Counted from the first letter of the stretch, positions 19,525 to 29,416 are shown. The stretch is 60,365 nt of DNA from Thiobacillus sp. (GCA_011391285.1 JAABQU010000277.1:1-60365), one strand, 5' to 3'. A program made the numbers and translations. Notes: generated from the letters alone by a model not told the origin.

Positions 19525-20622
19525 ATGTCTGGCAGCACACTCGGCAAACTGTTCTGTGTCACCGTGTTCGGCGAATCGCACGGACCCGCCATCGGCTGCG
19601 TGGTCGACGGCTGCCCGCCCGGGATGGCGCTTAACGAAGCCGACATCCAGCACGACCTCGACCGCCGCAAGCCGGGCACCTCGCGCCATGTCACCCAGCG
19701 CCGCGAATCCGATACCGCCGAGATCCTCTCCGGACTGTACGAGGGCAAGACCACCGGCACGCCGATTGCGCTCCTGATCCGCAACGAGGACCAGCGCAGC
19801 AAGGACTACGGCAACATCGGCGAGACCTTCCGTCCCGGCCACGCCGACTACACTTACACGCAAAAATACGGCTTCCGTGATCCGCGCGGCGGCGGGCGCT
19901 CGTCGGCACGGCTCACCGCGCCCATCGTAGGCGCCGGCGCCATCGCGAAGAAATGGCTCAAGGAGAAATACGGCATCGTCATCCGCGGCTACATGAGCGC
20001 GTTGGGCCCGATCGACATCCCCTTCGAGTCGTGGGACGCTATCGACGCCAACGCCTTCTTCTCGCCCAATGCCGCGATCGTGCCCGAACTCGAGGCCTAC
20101 ATGGACGCGCTGCGCAAATCGGGTGATTCGGTCGGCGCCAGAATCAGCGTGGTGGCCGAGAACGTGCCGCCCGGATGGGGCGAGCCGCTGTACGACAAGC
20201 TCGACGCCGACCTCGCCCACGCGCTGATGGGCTTGAATGCGGTGAAGGGCGTGGAAATCGGCGACGGCATGGAGGCCGCGCGGCAAAAGGGCACCGAGCA
20301 CCGCGACGAAATCACACCGGACGGATTCCTCTCCAATCACGCCGGCGGCGTGCTCGGGGGCATCTCCAGCGGCCAGGCCGTCGTCGCTCACATCGCGATC
20401 AAGCCCACCTCGTCGATGCGCTTGCCCGGCCGCTCGATCGACCTCAACGGCCAGCCGATCGAGGTCGTCACCCACGGCCGCCACGATCCCTGCGTCGGTA
20501 TCCGCGCCACCCCCATCGCCGAGGCGCTGATGGCCATCGTGCTGATGGACCACGCGCTGCGCCACCGCGCACAGTGCGGCGACGTGACGCCTGGCACGAT
20601 GGTGGTACCGGGCGCGATCTAG
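19525..20622 (+). CDS. aroC: Chorismate synthase
   Basis: Converts 5-enolpyruvylshikimate-3-phosphate to chorismate with reduced FMN. 365 residues from the ATG at 19525 ([20 protein letters not shown]); the frame is open further upstream without family similarity. Signatures [32 protein letters not shown] with [14 protein letters not shown], and the C-terminal [20 protein letters not shown] block (here AEALMA). Likely monocistronic. Confidence 0.98.
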   Translation: MSGSTLGKLFCVTVFGESHGPAIGCVVDGCPPGMALNEADIQHDLDRRKPGTSRHVTQRRESDTAEILSGLYEGKTTGTPIALLIRNEDQRSKDYGNIGETFRPGHADYTYTQKYGFRDPRGGGRSSARLTAPIVGAGAIAKKWLKEKYGIVIRGYMSALGPIDIPFESWDAIDANAFFSPNAAIVPELEAYMDALRKSGDSVGARISVVAENVPPGWGEPLYDKLDADLAHALMGLNAVKGVEIGDGMEAARQKGTEHRDEITPDGFLSNHAGGVLGGISSGQAVVAHIAIKPTSSMRLPGRSIDLNGQPIEVVTHGRHDPCVGIRATPIAEALMAIVLMDHALRHRAQCGDVTPGTMVVPGAI

Positions 20623-20694
20623 GGCGCATTCTCCCCGGGAATTTGGCGGGCAGGCTGCTATGGTTAAATTCCTTTGCATTCACTGCCTGGCGCC

Positions 20695-22419
20695 ATGAGA
20701 CTTCCCATCAGCCTGAAAATCTTCAGCATCACCACGGCCCTGCTGGTGCTGATGGTGGTCGTCACCTGGCTGTCGGTGCTCAACTTCCGCCAGCTCAACA
20801 ACCAGGTGCGCGCGCTGTCCGACTGGTACTTGCCGCTGCAGCAGCAGGTGGCCAGCGTCGAAATCCTCATCCGCCAGCAGATCGTGCACATGGAGCGGGT
20901 GATGGCGGGCATGGAAGTGGCCAGGCCCGACCCCGAATTCCTCGCCAACGAATCGAACGGCTTCGACATGCGCGGGGTCAACGCCGACCAGATCGTCGAT
21001 TCCTCGCTGCGCATGCTGGGCGAGGCCGAGGCGCAAAAGGACCTCAAGCTCGACCGCGTGACCCTCGCCGTGCTGGGCAAGCAGCTGCCCGCGATCCAGA
21101 CCGCCCGTCAGCACTTTCACAGGACCTTCCGCCTGTTCCAGATCGAGGCGCAGGAAGGTACGCCACGATCGCAAAAAATCGTCCGCGAAACCCTGCTGCG
21201 CGAGAAGGACACGGTCGACATCGAAATCGGCAAGACCATCGACATCCTCAACAGACTGACCCAGGACACCGCCATCCAGGCCAAGAAGGAGGAGAAACGC
21301 GCCACCACGCTCAACTGGATCGTCACCGGCATCGCCACCGCGCTCGGACTGATCTTCGCCGGCTTCGTCACGCGCTCGCTGGTCGATCCGGTCAAGCGTC
21401 TGGTGGGCGGCACGCGCGCGGTGGAAGCGGGCGACCTCGGCGTGGAAATCCTGGTGCGCACCCACGACGAACTGGCCACGCTCGCCACTTCGTTCAATCA
21501 CATGGTGGTCGGGCTGCGCGAGAAGGAGCGCATCCGCGATACCTTCGGTCAGTATGTCGATCCGCGCATCGTGAAGAGCCTGCTGGAAAACCGCATCGGG
21601 GCGGACAAGGGCGAACGCCAGGTGATGACGGTGTTCTTCTCCGACCTGCAGGACTTCACCCGCCTGTGCGAGGGCTTGACGCCGGATGCTGCGGTGCGTT
21701 TCCTCAACCGCTATTTTTCGCTGATGTCGGAGGTGATCCGGACCCGGCAGGGCATTGTCGACAAGTACATCGGAGACTCGGTCATGGCCTTCTGGGGCCC
21801 GCCCTTCACCGATCCCGCCGACCACGCCACCCTGTGCTGCCTGGCCGCCCTGGAACAGATGGCCCGCATGGAAGCCTTCCGCGCCTGGCTGCCCGAGATG
21901 TTCGGCGTCGCCCACGGCCTGCCCGTGGTCAACGTGCGCATGGGCATCGCCAGCGGCGAGGTGACGGTGGGCAACATCGGCTCCGAAACCTCGCGTGGCT
22001 ACACCGTCATCGGCGACACCGTGAACCTCGCCTCAAGGCTGGAGCAGGCCAACAAGTTCTACGGTACGCGGATTCTTGTCAGCGAAGCGACGCGGAATCT
22101 GGCGGGCAACACCCTGGCCTTTCGCGAGATCGACAGCCTGCGCGTCGCCGGCAAGCTGGAAACGGTGCGGGTGTTCGAGTTGCTGGGGATTGCCGCCGAA
22201 TTGAGCGAGAGCGACCGGCAGCGGTTACAGACTTACGAAGCCGGGTTGGCGCGCTATCGCGCGCAGGATTGGGATGCGGCGGAAGCGGCGTTCCGTGAAT
22301 GCCTCGCCCATGCACCGGGCGATCGGCCTAGTCAGGTCATGCTGGAGCGGATTGTGGCGTTCAGGCAGGCGCCGCCCGAGGCGGGGTGGGATGGGGTTTG
22401 GGTGGCCCTGACCAAATAA
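20695..22419 (+). CDS. Membrane class III adenylate cyclase with HAMP and C-terminal TPR-like tail
   Basis: 574 residues from the ATG at 20695; an in-frame TTG at 20674 is less likely. Transmembrane helix 1 near 8-28, a periplasmic helical sensor region about 30-200, helix 2 near 203-225, a HAMP linker (223-275), then a class III cyclase domain (about 305-460). Metal-binding Asp residues sit in FFSDLQDFT and YIGDSVMAFWG. Lys in DKYIGD and Asp-Thr in GDTVNLASRLE match the adenine-specifying pair, so cAMP is the likely product. The last 70 residues (LARYRAQDWDAAEAAFREC) look like one TPR hairpin. Input signal unknown; no partner gene nearby. Confidence 0.88.
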   Translation: MRLPISLKIFSITTALLVLMVVVTWLSVLNFRQLNNQVRALSDWYLPLQQQVASVEILIRQQIVHMERVMAGMEVARPDPEFLANESNGFDMRGVNADQIVDSSLRMLGEAEAQKDLKLDRVTLAVLGKQLPAIQTARQHFHRTFRLFQIEAQEGTPRSQKIVRETLLREKDTVDIEIGKTIDILNRLTQDTAIQAKKEEKRATTLNWIVTGIATALGLIFAGFVTRSLVDPVKRLVGGTRAVEAGDLGVEILVRTHDELATLATSFNHMVVGLREKERIRDTFGQYVDPRIVKSLLENRIGADKGERQVMTVFFSDLQDFTRLCEGLTPDAAVRFLNRYFSLMSEVIRTRQGIVDKYIGDSVMAFWGPPFTDPADHATLCCLAALEQMARMEAFRAWLPEMFGVAHGLPVVNVRMGIASGEVTVGNIGSETSRGYTVIGDTVNLASRLEQANKFYGTRILVSEATRNLAGNTLAFREIDSLRVAGKLETVRVFELLGIAAELSESDRQRLQTYEAGLARYRAQDWDAAEAAFRECLAHAPGDRPSQVMLERIVAFRQAPPEAGWDGVWVALTK

Positions 22420-22425
22420 TCGGGG

Positions 22426-22722
22426 TCAGTTGGCAAACCCGTCGTCGCCATGACAGGTACACCCCGGCTCCTTGCTGGTGGAGTTGTCGCAGCACACGAT
22501 CTTGCCGGCACGGCAGCCGCAGATGCCTTTGTGGTCCTTGCAGCATGCTGTCTGGATTTGGGCGAGATGTATGCCCTTGGCATTCACGATGCAGGCCTCG
22601 GTTGAAATCGGTTTCTGTTGCGTGGCAGCGGGCGTGCCGCCTACCGTTGAATCGGCGGCGGCCGGCAGCATGAGGAAGGCCGGGGCAATGGCCAGCAGGG
22701 CGAGCAGGGAACGGATACGCAT
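22426..22722 (-). CDS. Small secreted cysteine-rich protein, unknown function
   Basis: 98 residues from the ATG at 22722, with AAGGAG 6 nt upstream. Signal peptide 1-23 (PAAA then DS). The mature ~75 residues hold nine Cys (44, 60, 61, 68, 70, 77, 78, 88, 90) including two CC pairs and a final CTCHGDD. The spacing suggests a disulfide-rich or metal-binding knot. CTCH is one residue short of a CxxCH haem site, so no haem is claimed. Convergent with the cyclase gene, 6 nt between the stops. I do not recognise a family. Confidence 0.75.
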   Translation of the reverse strand: MRIRSLLALLAIAPAFLMLPAAADSTVGGTPAATQQKPISTEACIVNAKGIHLAQIQTACCKDHKGICGCRAGKIVCCDNSTSKEPGCTCHGDDGFAN

Positions 22723-22776
22723 GGGAGTCTCCTTGAGTGAGGCGGGCTGCCTCACTATAGCCGATCGGGCGCGGCC

Positions 22777-24033
22777 TCAGGCGTCGCGCAGCAGCAAGCC
22801 CAGCATTACCGCAGCCGCCACCAGGATCGCCGCCAGCAGGGTGAAGGCGCTGCCGTAGCCGGCGATGCCGACCATGAAGCCGGTGAGCACCGGGCCGATC
22901 GACTGGCCGACATCCATTACGGTGCGCAATACACCCATCGACGAGCCGTAGCGGCCGTCCTTCGTGAGGTCGGCGACCAGCGCTGCGGTGGATGAGGTGA
23001 CGGTGGCGAAGCCGAGGCCGAACACCAGGCTCAGCACTGACAGGCCGATGAAACTGGGGAAGTAGGGCAGCAGCAAGACGCTCGCCGCGCCGATCAAAAG
23101 GCCTGGCAGGATGACGCGGCGGCGGCCGACGCGGTCGGATACGCGCCCCATCAACGGCTTGATGAACACGATGCTGACCAACTGCACGCCGAGGATGACG
23201 CCGATCTGCCACGCGGGGATGCCGAGCGAGGAAGCATAGAGCGCGAGGAAGGCTTCGATAGCGCCGAACACCAGGTACTGCGCCGCCTCCACCGTGCTCA
23301 CCAGCATGATGCCGCGGTCGCGCAGCACCGTTCGCAAACTTGACCAGAAATGCGGCAGCTCCAGCTTCGTCGTCGGGCGCGACTCGTGGTCGCGCAGCAG
23401 CAGCCCCGCACCCAGCGCCAGCGCGCCGGCGATCGCGCAGGCGACGTACACCGCGCCGAAGCTCGCCAGCGAGATCAGCGTGCCGCCGAGGAAAGGCGCG
23501 ATGGAGCGGCCAACGATGGTGACCGAGGAATAGGTGGACAGCCGCGCCGCGCGGTCGGCGCTGTAGCGCTCGGCGATCGCCGCGCTCGCCACGGTGCCGA
23601 AGATCGCGGTGGCGAAGCCGTGGTAGAAGCGCACTGCCATCAGTTGCCAGGGGGTGGTGATGATCAGGTAGAGGAAGGGCGCGGTGGCGAACACGATGAG
23701 GGACGCCAGCAGCACGCGGCGCTTGCCCAGATGGTCCGACAGCGCGCCGGCCGGATAGCTGATGAGCACGCCGGGAATCGTCGAAGCCATGACGATCCAG
23801 CCGATTTCCGCGGGCGTGGCATTGAGCGCGGCGGCGAACAGTGGCAGCACCGGCGTCTTCGACAGCGTCGAGCTGAAGATGGCCAGCCCGCCGATGAGCG
23901 CAATGAGAACGAAAAAGGAAGGCTGGATGGTTTTCAATTGGGCGGTGTTCTCGGCCGGAACGGGGTTGAACGCCTGTTCATTGTACGAGTAAAGGCGAAC
24001 GCTTCTCATCCCGTGAAGGGGCGGTCTGGCCAT
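22777..24033 (-). CDS. Major facilitator superfamily transporter
   Basis: Inner-membrane secondary transporter, 418 residues with 12 predicted helices after a 35-residue polar N-terminus. MFS loop motifs are clear: GALSDHLGKRRVLL between helices 2 and 3 and the matching GRVSDRVGRRRVIL in the second half. Drug/sugar-efflux-like overall. The ATG at 24033 is used; an ATG at 24009 is possible. Upstream region is shared with the divergent DUF2202 gene. Substrate cannot be named. Confidence 0.88.
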   Translation of the reverse strand: MARPPLHGMRSVRLYSYNEQAFNPVPAENTAQLKTIQPSFFVLIALIGGLAIFSSTLSKTPVLPLFAAALNATPAEIGWIVMASTIPGVLISYPAGALSDHLGKRRVLLASLIVFATAPFLYLIITTPWQLMAVRFYHGFATAIFGTVASAAIAERYSADRAARLSTYSSVTIVGRSIAPFLGGTLISLASFGAVYVACAIAGALALGAGLLLRDHESRPTTKLELPHFWSSLRTVLRDRGIMLVSTVEAAQYLVFGAIEAFLALYASSLGIPAWQIGVILGVQLVSIVFIKPLMGRVSDRVGRRRVILPGLLIGAASVLLLPYFPSFIGLSVLSLVFGLGFATVTSSTAALVADLTKDGRYGSSMGVLRTVMDVGQSIGPVLTGFMVGIAGYGSAFTLLAAILVAAAVMLGLLLRDA

Positions 24034-24208
24034 GTTCCGCGGACTTTTTTGTCAGATTGTGACAAGCCCTTCAGGATGCCGAAAACTCGACGTAATTGCT
24101 GAAAGACAAACAGCACCTTTCTGGGTTGGGCTTACCGGGTTGCGCGTAGGTGTGGTGTCCTGCCTGCCCTGCGGCCGGCACTTATCAATAGTCGAGAGAT
24201 GGAGTTAC

Positions 24209-24835
24209 ATGATGTTTACCAAGAAGGTTTCCAGACGCGCAATGCTTGCCATGACCGGCGCACTCGCCGCCGTTTCCCTGTTGCCGGCCGGCGAGGTTAT
24301 GGCGGCCCGCCGCGGCAGCGGCACCACCACCACCCTGACGACCCAGGAAAAGAGCGATCTGATTTTCATGCGCGAAGAGGAAAAACTGGCCCGTGACGTT
24401 TACCTGACGCTGTTTGAAGTCTGGGGCACGCCGGTCTTCGCGAATATCGCCACGTCCGAGCAGCAGCACATGGACGCGATCCTCGGCCTGCTGAATACCT
24501 ACAAGCTGTCCGATCCGACCGTGGGAAAAATGGTCGGCGAATTTGCCAACACTGAACTGCAGGCGCTTTACGACGCGCTGATCGCGCGTGGCAAACAGTC
24601 GGCGCTGGAGGCCCTGATGGTGGGCGGCGTGATCGAGGAGACGGATATCGAGGACCTCGTCGCCGCCATGGAAACCTCGCGTCTGAGCAATATCGACAAG
24701 GTCTATCAGAATCTCCTGAATGGTTCCTACAATCACCTGCGTGCCTTCGCCAGCAACATCAACTCGCTGACCGGGCAGCCCTATGTGGCCCAGGTGGTTT
24801 CACAGGAGGTCGTCGACAGCGTTCTCGGCGTCTAA
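24209..24835 (+). CDS. Tat-exported DUF2202 (ferritin-like) protein
   Basis: 208 residues from the ATG at 24209, with GGAG upstream. The N-terminus KVSRRAMLAMTGALA is a twin-arginine type signal, cleaved near VMA-AR. The rest is an all-helical DUF2202 domain: IFMREEEKLARDVYLTLFE, SEQQHMDAILGLL, and YQNLLNGSYNHLRAF. These carry the Glu/His pattern of ferritin-like four-helix bundles (EExK, EQxHM, H in NHLRAF). Export by Tat would fit a protein folded around metal in the cytoplasm. Role unknown. A good terminator follows. Confidence 0.85.
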   Translation: MMFTKKVSRRAMLAMTGALAAVSLLPAGEVMAARRGSGTTTTLTTQEKSDLIFMREEEKLARDVYLTLFEVWGTPVFANIATSEQQHMDAILGLLNTYKLSDPTVGKMVGEFANTELQALYDALIARGKQSALEALMVGGVIEETDIEDLVAAMETSRLSNIDKVYQNLLNGSYNHLRAFASNINSLTGQPYVAQVVSQEVVDSVLGV

Positions 24836-24855
24836 GGAAGGACATATCCCGAACC

Positions 24856-24879
24856 GGCCCGCCTCGAGCGGGCCTTTTT
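24856..24879 (+). terminator. Rho-independent terminator after the DUF2202 gene
   Basis: GGCCCGC (24856-24862), loop CTCGA, GCGGGCC (24868-24874), TTTTT. Confidence 0.9.
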
Positions 24880-25065
24880 CATGGCAGCGCAGAGGGGGCG
24901 TGTCGAAGCGTGCGTGCGCTATGGTGAAATCAGCAGGTCGGCTATTTTTCGAGGACGGCGAAAGCCCTTGAGGCAGCCCTCTTTGAAGGATCCCGATCAG
25001 AATCTCGGGGAAATTTCGCCGGGGCTGGCGCTTGATCGCAGGACGCACATGGAAAGGACGCACAG

Positions 25066-26262
25066 GTGACCTCGCCGACCGTATTGTTCGGTGCCTTCGA
25101 CCGCCACAACTTCGGCGACCTGCTGTTTCCGCATCTGCTGGAAACACTGCTGCCGGGGCGGGCATTCGACACGTGCGGACTGGCCCAACGCGACTTGCGG
25201 ACCTTCGGCGGCCACCGGGTGACGCCGCTGCCTGCGCGGCCGTCGTGCCTGATCCACGCCGGCGGCGAGTTGCTGACCTGCACCGCCTGGCAGGCTGCGG
25301 TGATGCTGCTCGATCCGCAGGCGGCCGCTGCGGCCATCGCACGCTACGACGCTGATCCGGTCGAAGCGGCGGAATGGGCGGCCCGCCAGATCGGTTCGTC
25401 GCGAAGCCTGCCCTACGTGGTCGGGCGCGAGATGCTGGCGCCGGGCGGCAGGCTGGTCTTCAACGCCGTTGGCGGGGTGGAGTGGGCACGGTTGCCGGCT
25501 GCGCAGCGCGAGGAAGCGAAGGCCGCGCTGCGGGCGGCCGACTGGCTCAGCGTGCGCGATCATATTACCCAGGCCGCATTGCGGTCGGAAGGCATCGAGG
25601 CCCCGCTGTGCCCGGACCCGGCGGTGATGGTGGCAGAATGCTTCGGTGAGCCGATCCGCCGGCACCAGCAGCGGGACGCGGTGAAGGCGATGCGCAAGGC
25701 TTTCACGCAGGGCTATTTTGCCTGCCAGTTCAGCGCGGACTTCTCCGACGACGCCAGCCTGGATGCACTGGCGCAGGGCCTGGCCGGCGTGGTGTCCGCG
25801 ACGGGCCTAGGCGTGGCGCTGTTTTGCGCCGGCACCGCACCGTGGCACGACGATCCGGCGCTGTACGAAAGCCTGCGGCGCCGGCTGCCGTCCGGCACGG
25901 CGCGTCGCTTTGAATCGCTTCAGCTCTGGGACATCTGCGCCCTCATCGCCGCCAGCCGCGGCGTGGTTGCCAGCAGCCTGCACGGCCGCCTCGTCGCGCT
26001 GGCCTATGGTTTGCCGCGCGTCAGTCTCGCGCTGCCGCAGCAGGGGACGCGCCCCGGCAAGGTGGCGGCCTTTGCCGAAACCTGGGAACCGGACGCGGGA
26101 CCGCGCAGCGCGGAAGTCGGCCAGGTCGAGCCCGCGTTGATGCAGGCACTCGCCGTGCCCGCCGACATCCTGCAGGACACGGCCGCGCAGCTCTGCAAAC
26201 GCTACCGGGCAAGCCTGGCGGAGTGGGTGGACCTGTTGCCGCCGGAACGACTTGCGCAATAA
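25066..26262 (+). CDS. Polysaccharide pyruvyl transferase-family protein
   Basis: 398 residues from a GTG at 25066 preceded by AAAGGA. N-terminus VLFGAFDRHNFGDLLFP matches the start of pyruvyl transferase (PF04230-like) proteins; later blocks NAVGGVEW, SVRDHITQAAL, LCPDPAVM and VVASSLHGRLVALAYGLP fit the same family, whose members add ketal pyruvate to exopolysaccharide sugars. There is no polysaccharide gene cluster around it, so the acceptor is unknown. Followed after 31 nt by the Lon-like protease. Confidence 0.8.
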   Translation: MTSPTVLFGAFDRHNFGDLLFPHLLETLLPGRAFDTCGLAQRDLRTFGGHRVTPLPARPSCLIHAGGELLTCTAWQAAVMLLDPQAAAAAIARYDADPVEAAEWAARQIGSSRSLPYVVGREMLAPGGRLVFNAVGGVEWARLPAAQREEAKAALRAADWLSVRDHITQAALRSEGIEAPLCPDPAVMVAECFGEPIRRHQQRDAVKAMRKAFTQGYFACQFSADFSDDASLDALAQGLAGVVSATGLGVALFCAGTAPWHDDPALYESLRRRLPSGTARRFESLQLWDICALIAASRGVVASSLHGRLVALAYGLPRVSLALPQQGTRPGKVAAFAETWEPDAGPRSAEVGQVEPALMQALAVPADILQDTAAQLCKRYRASLAEWVDLLPPERLAQ

Positions 26263-26293
26263 TCCAAGGATATCCGCCTACCGGTTCCGAACC

Positions 26294-28735
26294 ATGCCGA
26301 TTGCTTCCTTGTCTCCTGCCGAGCTTCGCCTGACCCTCGACCCCGCGTCATTGGGGTTTGCGGATACCTCCGAACTGATCGGGGAACCGTTGCCGTGGAT
26401 TGGCCAGGCGCGCGCCGAGGCCGCGGCGCGCTTCGGCCTCGGCATGGACCAGCCGAACTACAACCTGTTCGTGCTGGGCGACGTCGGCAGCGGCCGCTCC
26501 TCGCTGCTGAAGCAGGCGATGCACGAGGTGGCGGCGAGCAGGCGGGTGCCGCCCGATCTCTGCTATCTGCACAACTTCGACGCGCCGGAACGGCCGCTGG
26601 CGCTGCGCCTGCCCGCCGGCGAGGGTCGGCTGTTGCGCCAGTCGCTGGTGCAGGCGGTGAAGACGCTGCAAAGCGAAATTTCGAAGCGGCTGGAAGGGCA
26701 GGACTACAAGGTCGAGAGCGAGCGCATCGAAAAAGCCTGGAAGGACGACGTGGCGCGGCATTACGCCGAACTGACGGCGTTTGCCGAGGCGCGCAGCTTT
26801 TCGCTGCACCGCGAAGAAGGGCGCATGGTGTTCACCCTCATCGGAAAGAAAGGCCAGGCGCTGACCGAGGACGAGGTGCTGGCGCTGCCGAAGGCGCGCC
26901 GCGCTGAGGTAGAGCAGGCCGATCAGGAATTGCGCGCCGAGATCACGCGCTACATCGAAAAGACCCAACCGCTCGAGCGCTCGATGAACGAGGCGCTGGC
27001 GGCGCTGCGGCGCCAGGTGGTGAAGCCGCTCATTGAACGTGAGTTGCAGGCCATTCGCAGCGGGCTGAAGAAGCAGATCAAGGATGCCGCTAAGCTCAAT
27101 GGCTGGCTCGATGCGCTGGAACAGGACGTGTTCGACAATTTGGAGTTGTTCAGCGTCGAGGGTGATGAAAGCCGGCAGGAAGAGCTGCAGATGGTTCTGG
27201 CGCGCTACCGCGTCAACCTGGTGGTCGACAACGGCGGTCTGACTGGCGCGCCGGTGATCGTCGAGGACAACCCGCTGTTCCGCGCATTGTTCGGCAGCAT
27301 CGAATACCAGTCCGAGAACGACGTGCTGATGACTGACTTTTCGCGCATCCGCGCCGGCAGCCTGCTGCAGGCGCACGGCGGCTTCCTGATGCTGCACCTG
27401 CGCGACGTGCTGGCCGATCCGCTTGTGTGGGAGAAGCTATGGCGCTTTTTGCGCAGCGGCCGGCTGCAGATCGAAGAGCCGGGCGTGTCGTATTCGCCGA
27501 TCGCGGCGGTGTCGCTGGTGCCGGAGGCGGTCGACGTCGAGATCAAGCTGGTGCTGGTCGGCTCACGCCAGCAGTACTACGAACTGCAGGAAGCGGCGCC
27601 GGAATTCGCCCGCCATTTCCGCGCCAAGGTGGACTTCTCCGACAGCTTCCTTGCCAGCGCCGACACCCGCCGCGCCTCGGCGATTTTCGTCGCCCACGCC
27701 TGCCGCGAATTCGGCCTGCCGCATTTTTCGGCGGCGGCGGTGGCGCGCCTGATCGAGGAATCGCACCGCGAAGCCGGCGACCAGGCGCGCGAGAGTGCGA
27801 TTTTCGGGCGCACCGAGGCAATGGTGATGGAAAGCGCCGCGATCTGCCGCGCGCGCGGGCCGGGCCTGGTGACGGCGGAAGACGTCGAGGCGGCGATCGC
27901 GGCGCATACCACGCGGCACGATTATCCCGAGCAGCGTCTGCGTGAGGAAATCGCCGAGGGCGATGTGCTGATCGAGTTCACCGGCGAGCGGGTGGGCCAG
28001 TTGAACGGCCTTACCCAGATCGACCTCGGCGATTACCGCTTCGGCCTGCCGGTGCGGCTGTCGGCGCGCACCTACGCGGGCGAGGACGGGCTGCTCAACA
28101 TCGAGCGCGAGGTGGAACTGTCCGGACCCATCCACGACAAGGGCGTGTTCATCCTGCAGAACTATCTGGCCGGGTTGTTCGCCCATCTGGCGCCGCTTTC
28201 TCTGAACGCCTCGATCGTGTTCGAGCAGCAGTACCACGAGGTGGAAGGGGATTCCGCCTCCTGCGCCGAACTCTATGTCCTGCTGTCGGCGCTGTCCGGC
28301 CTGCCGCTGAAGCAGGGCATCGCCGTCACCGGCGCGGTCAACCAGCACGGCGAGATCCTGCCGGTGGGCGGGATCAATGAAAAGATCGAAGGCTGGTTCC
28401 GCGTGTGCGAGGCCGCGGGTCTCGACGGCAGCCAGGGGGTACTGATCCCCGCGCGCAACCGTCGCCATCTCATGCTGGCGCCGCGGCTGGTGGCGGCGGT
28501 CGCGCAGGGACGCTTCCATATCCATGCCGCGGATCACGTGAGCGCTGGCATCGAGCTGCTGACGGGGGTGGCGGCGGGCGAACTCAACGCGGCAGGGCAC
28601 TACCCCCACGACAGCGTGCTGGGGCACGCACAGGACGCGCTGATGGCGTTCCGACGCGCCGTGCTGCAGCAGGAACACCCCAGGCCGTCACGCCGGCATT
28701 TCCGTCCCGGCGATCTTCACCCCAAGCGGCGCTAA
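26294..28735 (+). CDS. LonB/YcbZ-type ATP-dependent protease-like protein
   Basis: 813 residues from the ATG at 26294. N-terminal AAA region with a Walker A-like GDVGSGRSS near 63-71, a long coiled helical insert (about 130-290), a second ATPase part with GSLLQAHGGFLMLHL, then a C-terminal S16 peptidase domain. The catalytic Ser is in VEGDSASCAE (near 654) and the Lys in GGINEKIEGW (near 697), a LonB-type consensus. Resembles E. coli YcbZ-type proteins. No membrane anchor is seen, so cytoplasmic. Natural substrates unknown. Confidence 0.88.
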   Translation: MPIASLSPAELRLTLDPASLGFADTSELIGEPLPWIGQARAEAAARFGLGMDQPNYNLFVLGDVGSGRSSLLKQAMHEVAASRRVPPDLCYLHNFDAPERPLALRLPAGEGRLLRQSLVQAVKTLQSEISKRLEGQDYKVESERIEKAWKDDVARHYAELTAFAEARSFSLHREEGRMVFTLIGKKGQALTEDEVLALPKARRAEVEQADQELRAEITRYIEKTQPLERSMNEALAALRRQVVKPLIERELQAIRSGLKKQIKDAAKLNGWLDALEQDVFDNLELFSVEGDESRQEELQMVLARYRVNLVVDNGGLTGAPVIVEDNPLFRALFGSIEYQSENDVLMTDFSRIRAGSLLQAHGGFLMLHLRDVLADPLVWEKLWRFLRSGRLQIEEPGVSYSPIAAVSLVPEAVDVEIKLVLVGSRQQYYELQEAAPEFARHFRAKVDFSDSFLASADTRRASAIFVAHACREFGLPHFSAAAVARLIEESHREAGDQARESAIFGRTEAMVMESAAICRARGPGLVTAEDVEAAIAAHTTRHDYPEQRLREEIAEGDVLIEFTGERVGQLNGLTQIDLGDYRFGLPVRLSARTYAGEDGLLNIEREVELSGPIHDKGVFILQNYLAGLFAHLAPLSLNASIVFEQQYHEVEGDSASCAELYVLLSALSGLPLKQGIAVTGAVNQHGEILPVGGINEKIEGWFRVCEAAGLDGSQGVLIPARNRRHLMLAPRLVAAVAQGRFHIHAADHVSAGIELLTGVAAGELNAAGHYPHDSVLGHAQDALMAFRRAVLQQEHPRPSRRHFRPGDLHPKRR

Positions 28736-28814
28736 TGATCCTGTCTCACTGCAAGCGAGCGGATGAGGGTGGACTATATTGAAATCCGTCCAACCGTTTT
28801 GCAAGGAGCCGATC

Positions 28815-29297
28815 ATGAAAGCACTGCATCGCATGGAACGTTTTCTCGACGAGCACATGATTCCGTTCGACCTCGTGGCGCATCCCCACAGTCAGACCAG
28901 CGTCGAAACGGCGCGCGCGGCAGGGGTGCCGCTCAGCCGGGTGGCAAAAGGCGTGTTGCTGGATGGGGTCGGCTGCCAGATGGTGGCGATGATTCCCGCC
29001 GACCAGGAAGTCCATCTCGGCAAGCTGGGCCTGGATCATGGCGTCGAATTCAGCTTGGCCGACGAGGCCAGCGTGAGCCGCCTGTTCAGCGAGTGCGCGC
29101 CGGGCGTGGTGCCCGGCCTGCCGAACGCCTGGGGGGTGGAAATGGTGTGGGACGACGATCTGATGGCACAGCCGGATGTCTATCTGGAAGCCGGCGACCA
29201 CGAACGCCTGTTGCACATCGAAACCCGCTACCTGCGCGAGATTTTCGGCGACGCCCCGCATTGCCACTTCAGCCAACCGCGGATGCAGCACCACTGA
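28815..29297 (+). CDS. YbaK/ProX-type aminoacyl-tRNA deacylase-like protein
   Basis: 160 residues from the ATG at 28815, with AAGGAG upstream. Single YbaK/EbsC domain: VETARAAGVPLSRVAKGVLL with the conserved Lys, and a C-terminal GDHERLLHIE block. Members clear mischarged tRNAs in trans; the exact aminoacyl substrate cannot be told. Confidence 0.85.
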   Translation: MKALHRMERFLDEHMIPFDLVAHPHSQTSVETARAAGVPLSRVAKGVLLDGVGCQMVAMIPADQEVHLGKLGLDHGVEFSLADEASVSRLFSECAPGVVPGLPNAWGVEMVWDDDLMAQPDVYLEAGDHERLLHIETRYLREIFGDAPHCHFSQPRMQHH

Positions 29298-29416
29298 GTA
29301 ACGGGTCTGGACCTCGCCATCCCAGGATGGTGCTGTTCGGGGTTCGCGGGGTGTGATATGAATAGGGCCAGCGCTGTGTGCGCTGAACGATTCCCTGTCC
29401 TCACTGTCTCCATGCC

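Noticed and set aside
22426..22722. Haem-binding site CTCH
   Set aside because: Motif is CxCH, one residue short of CxxCH.
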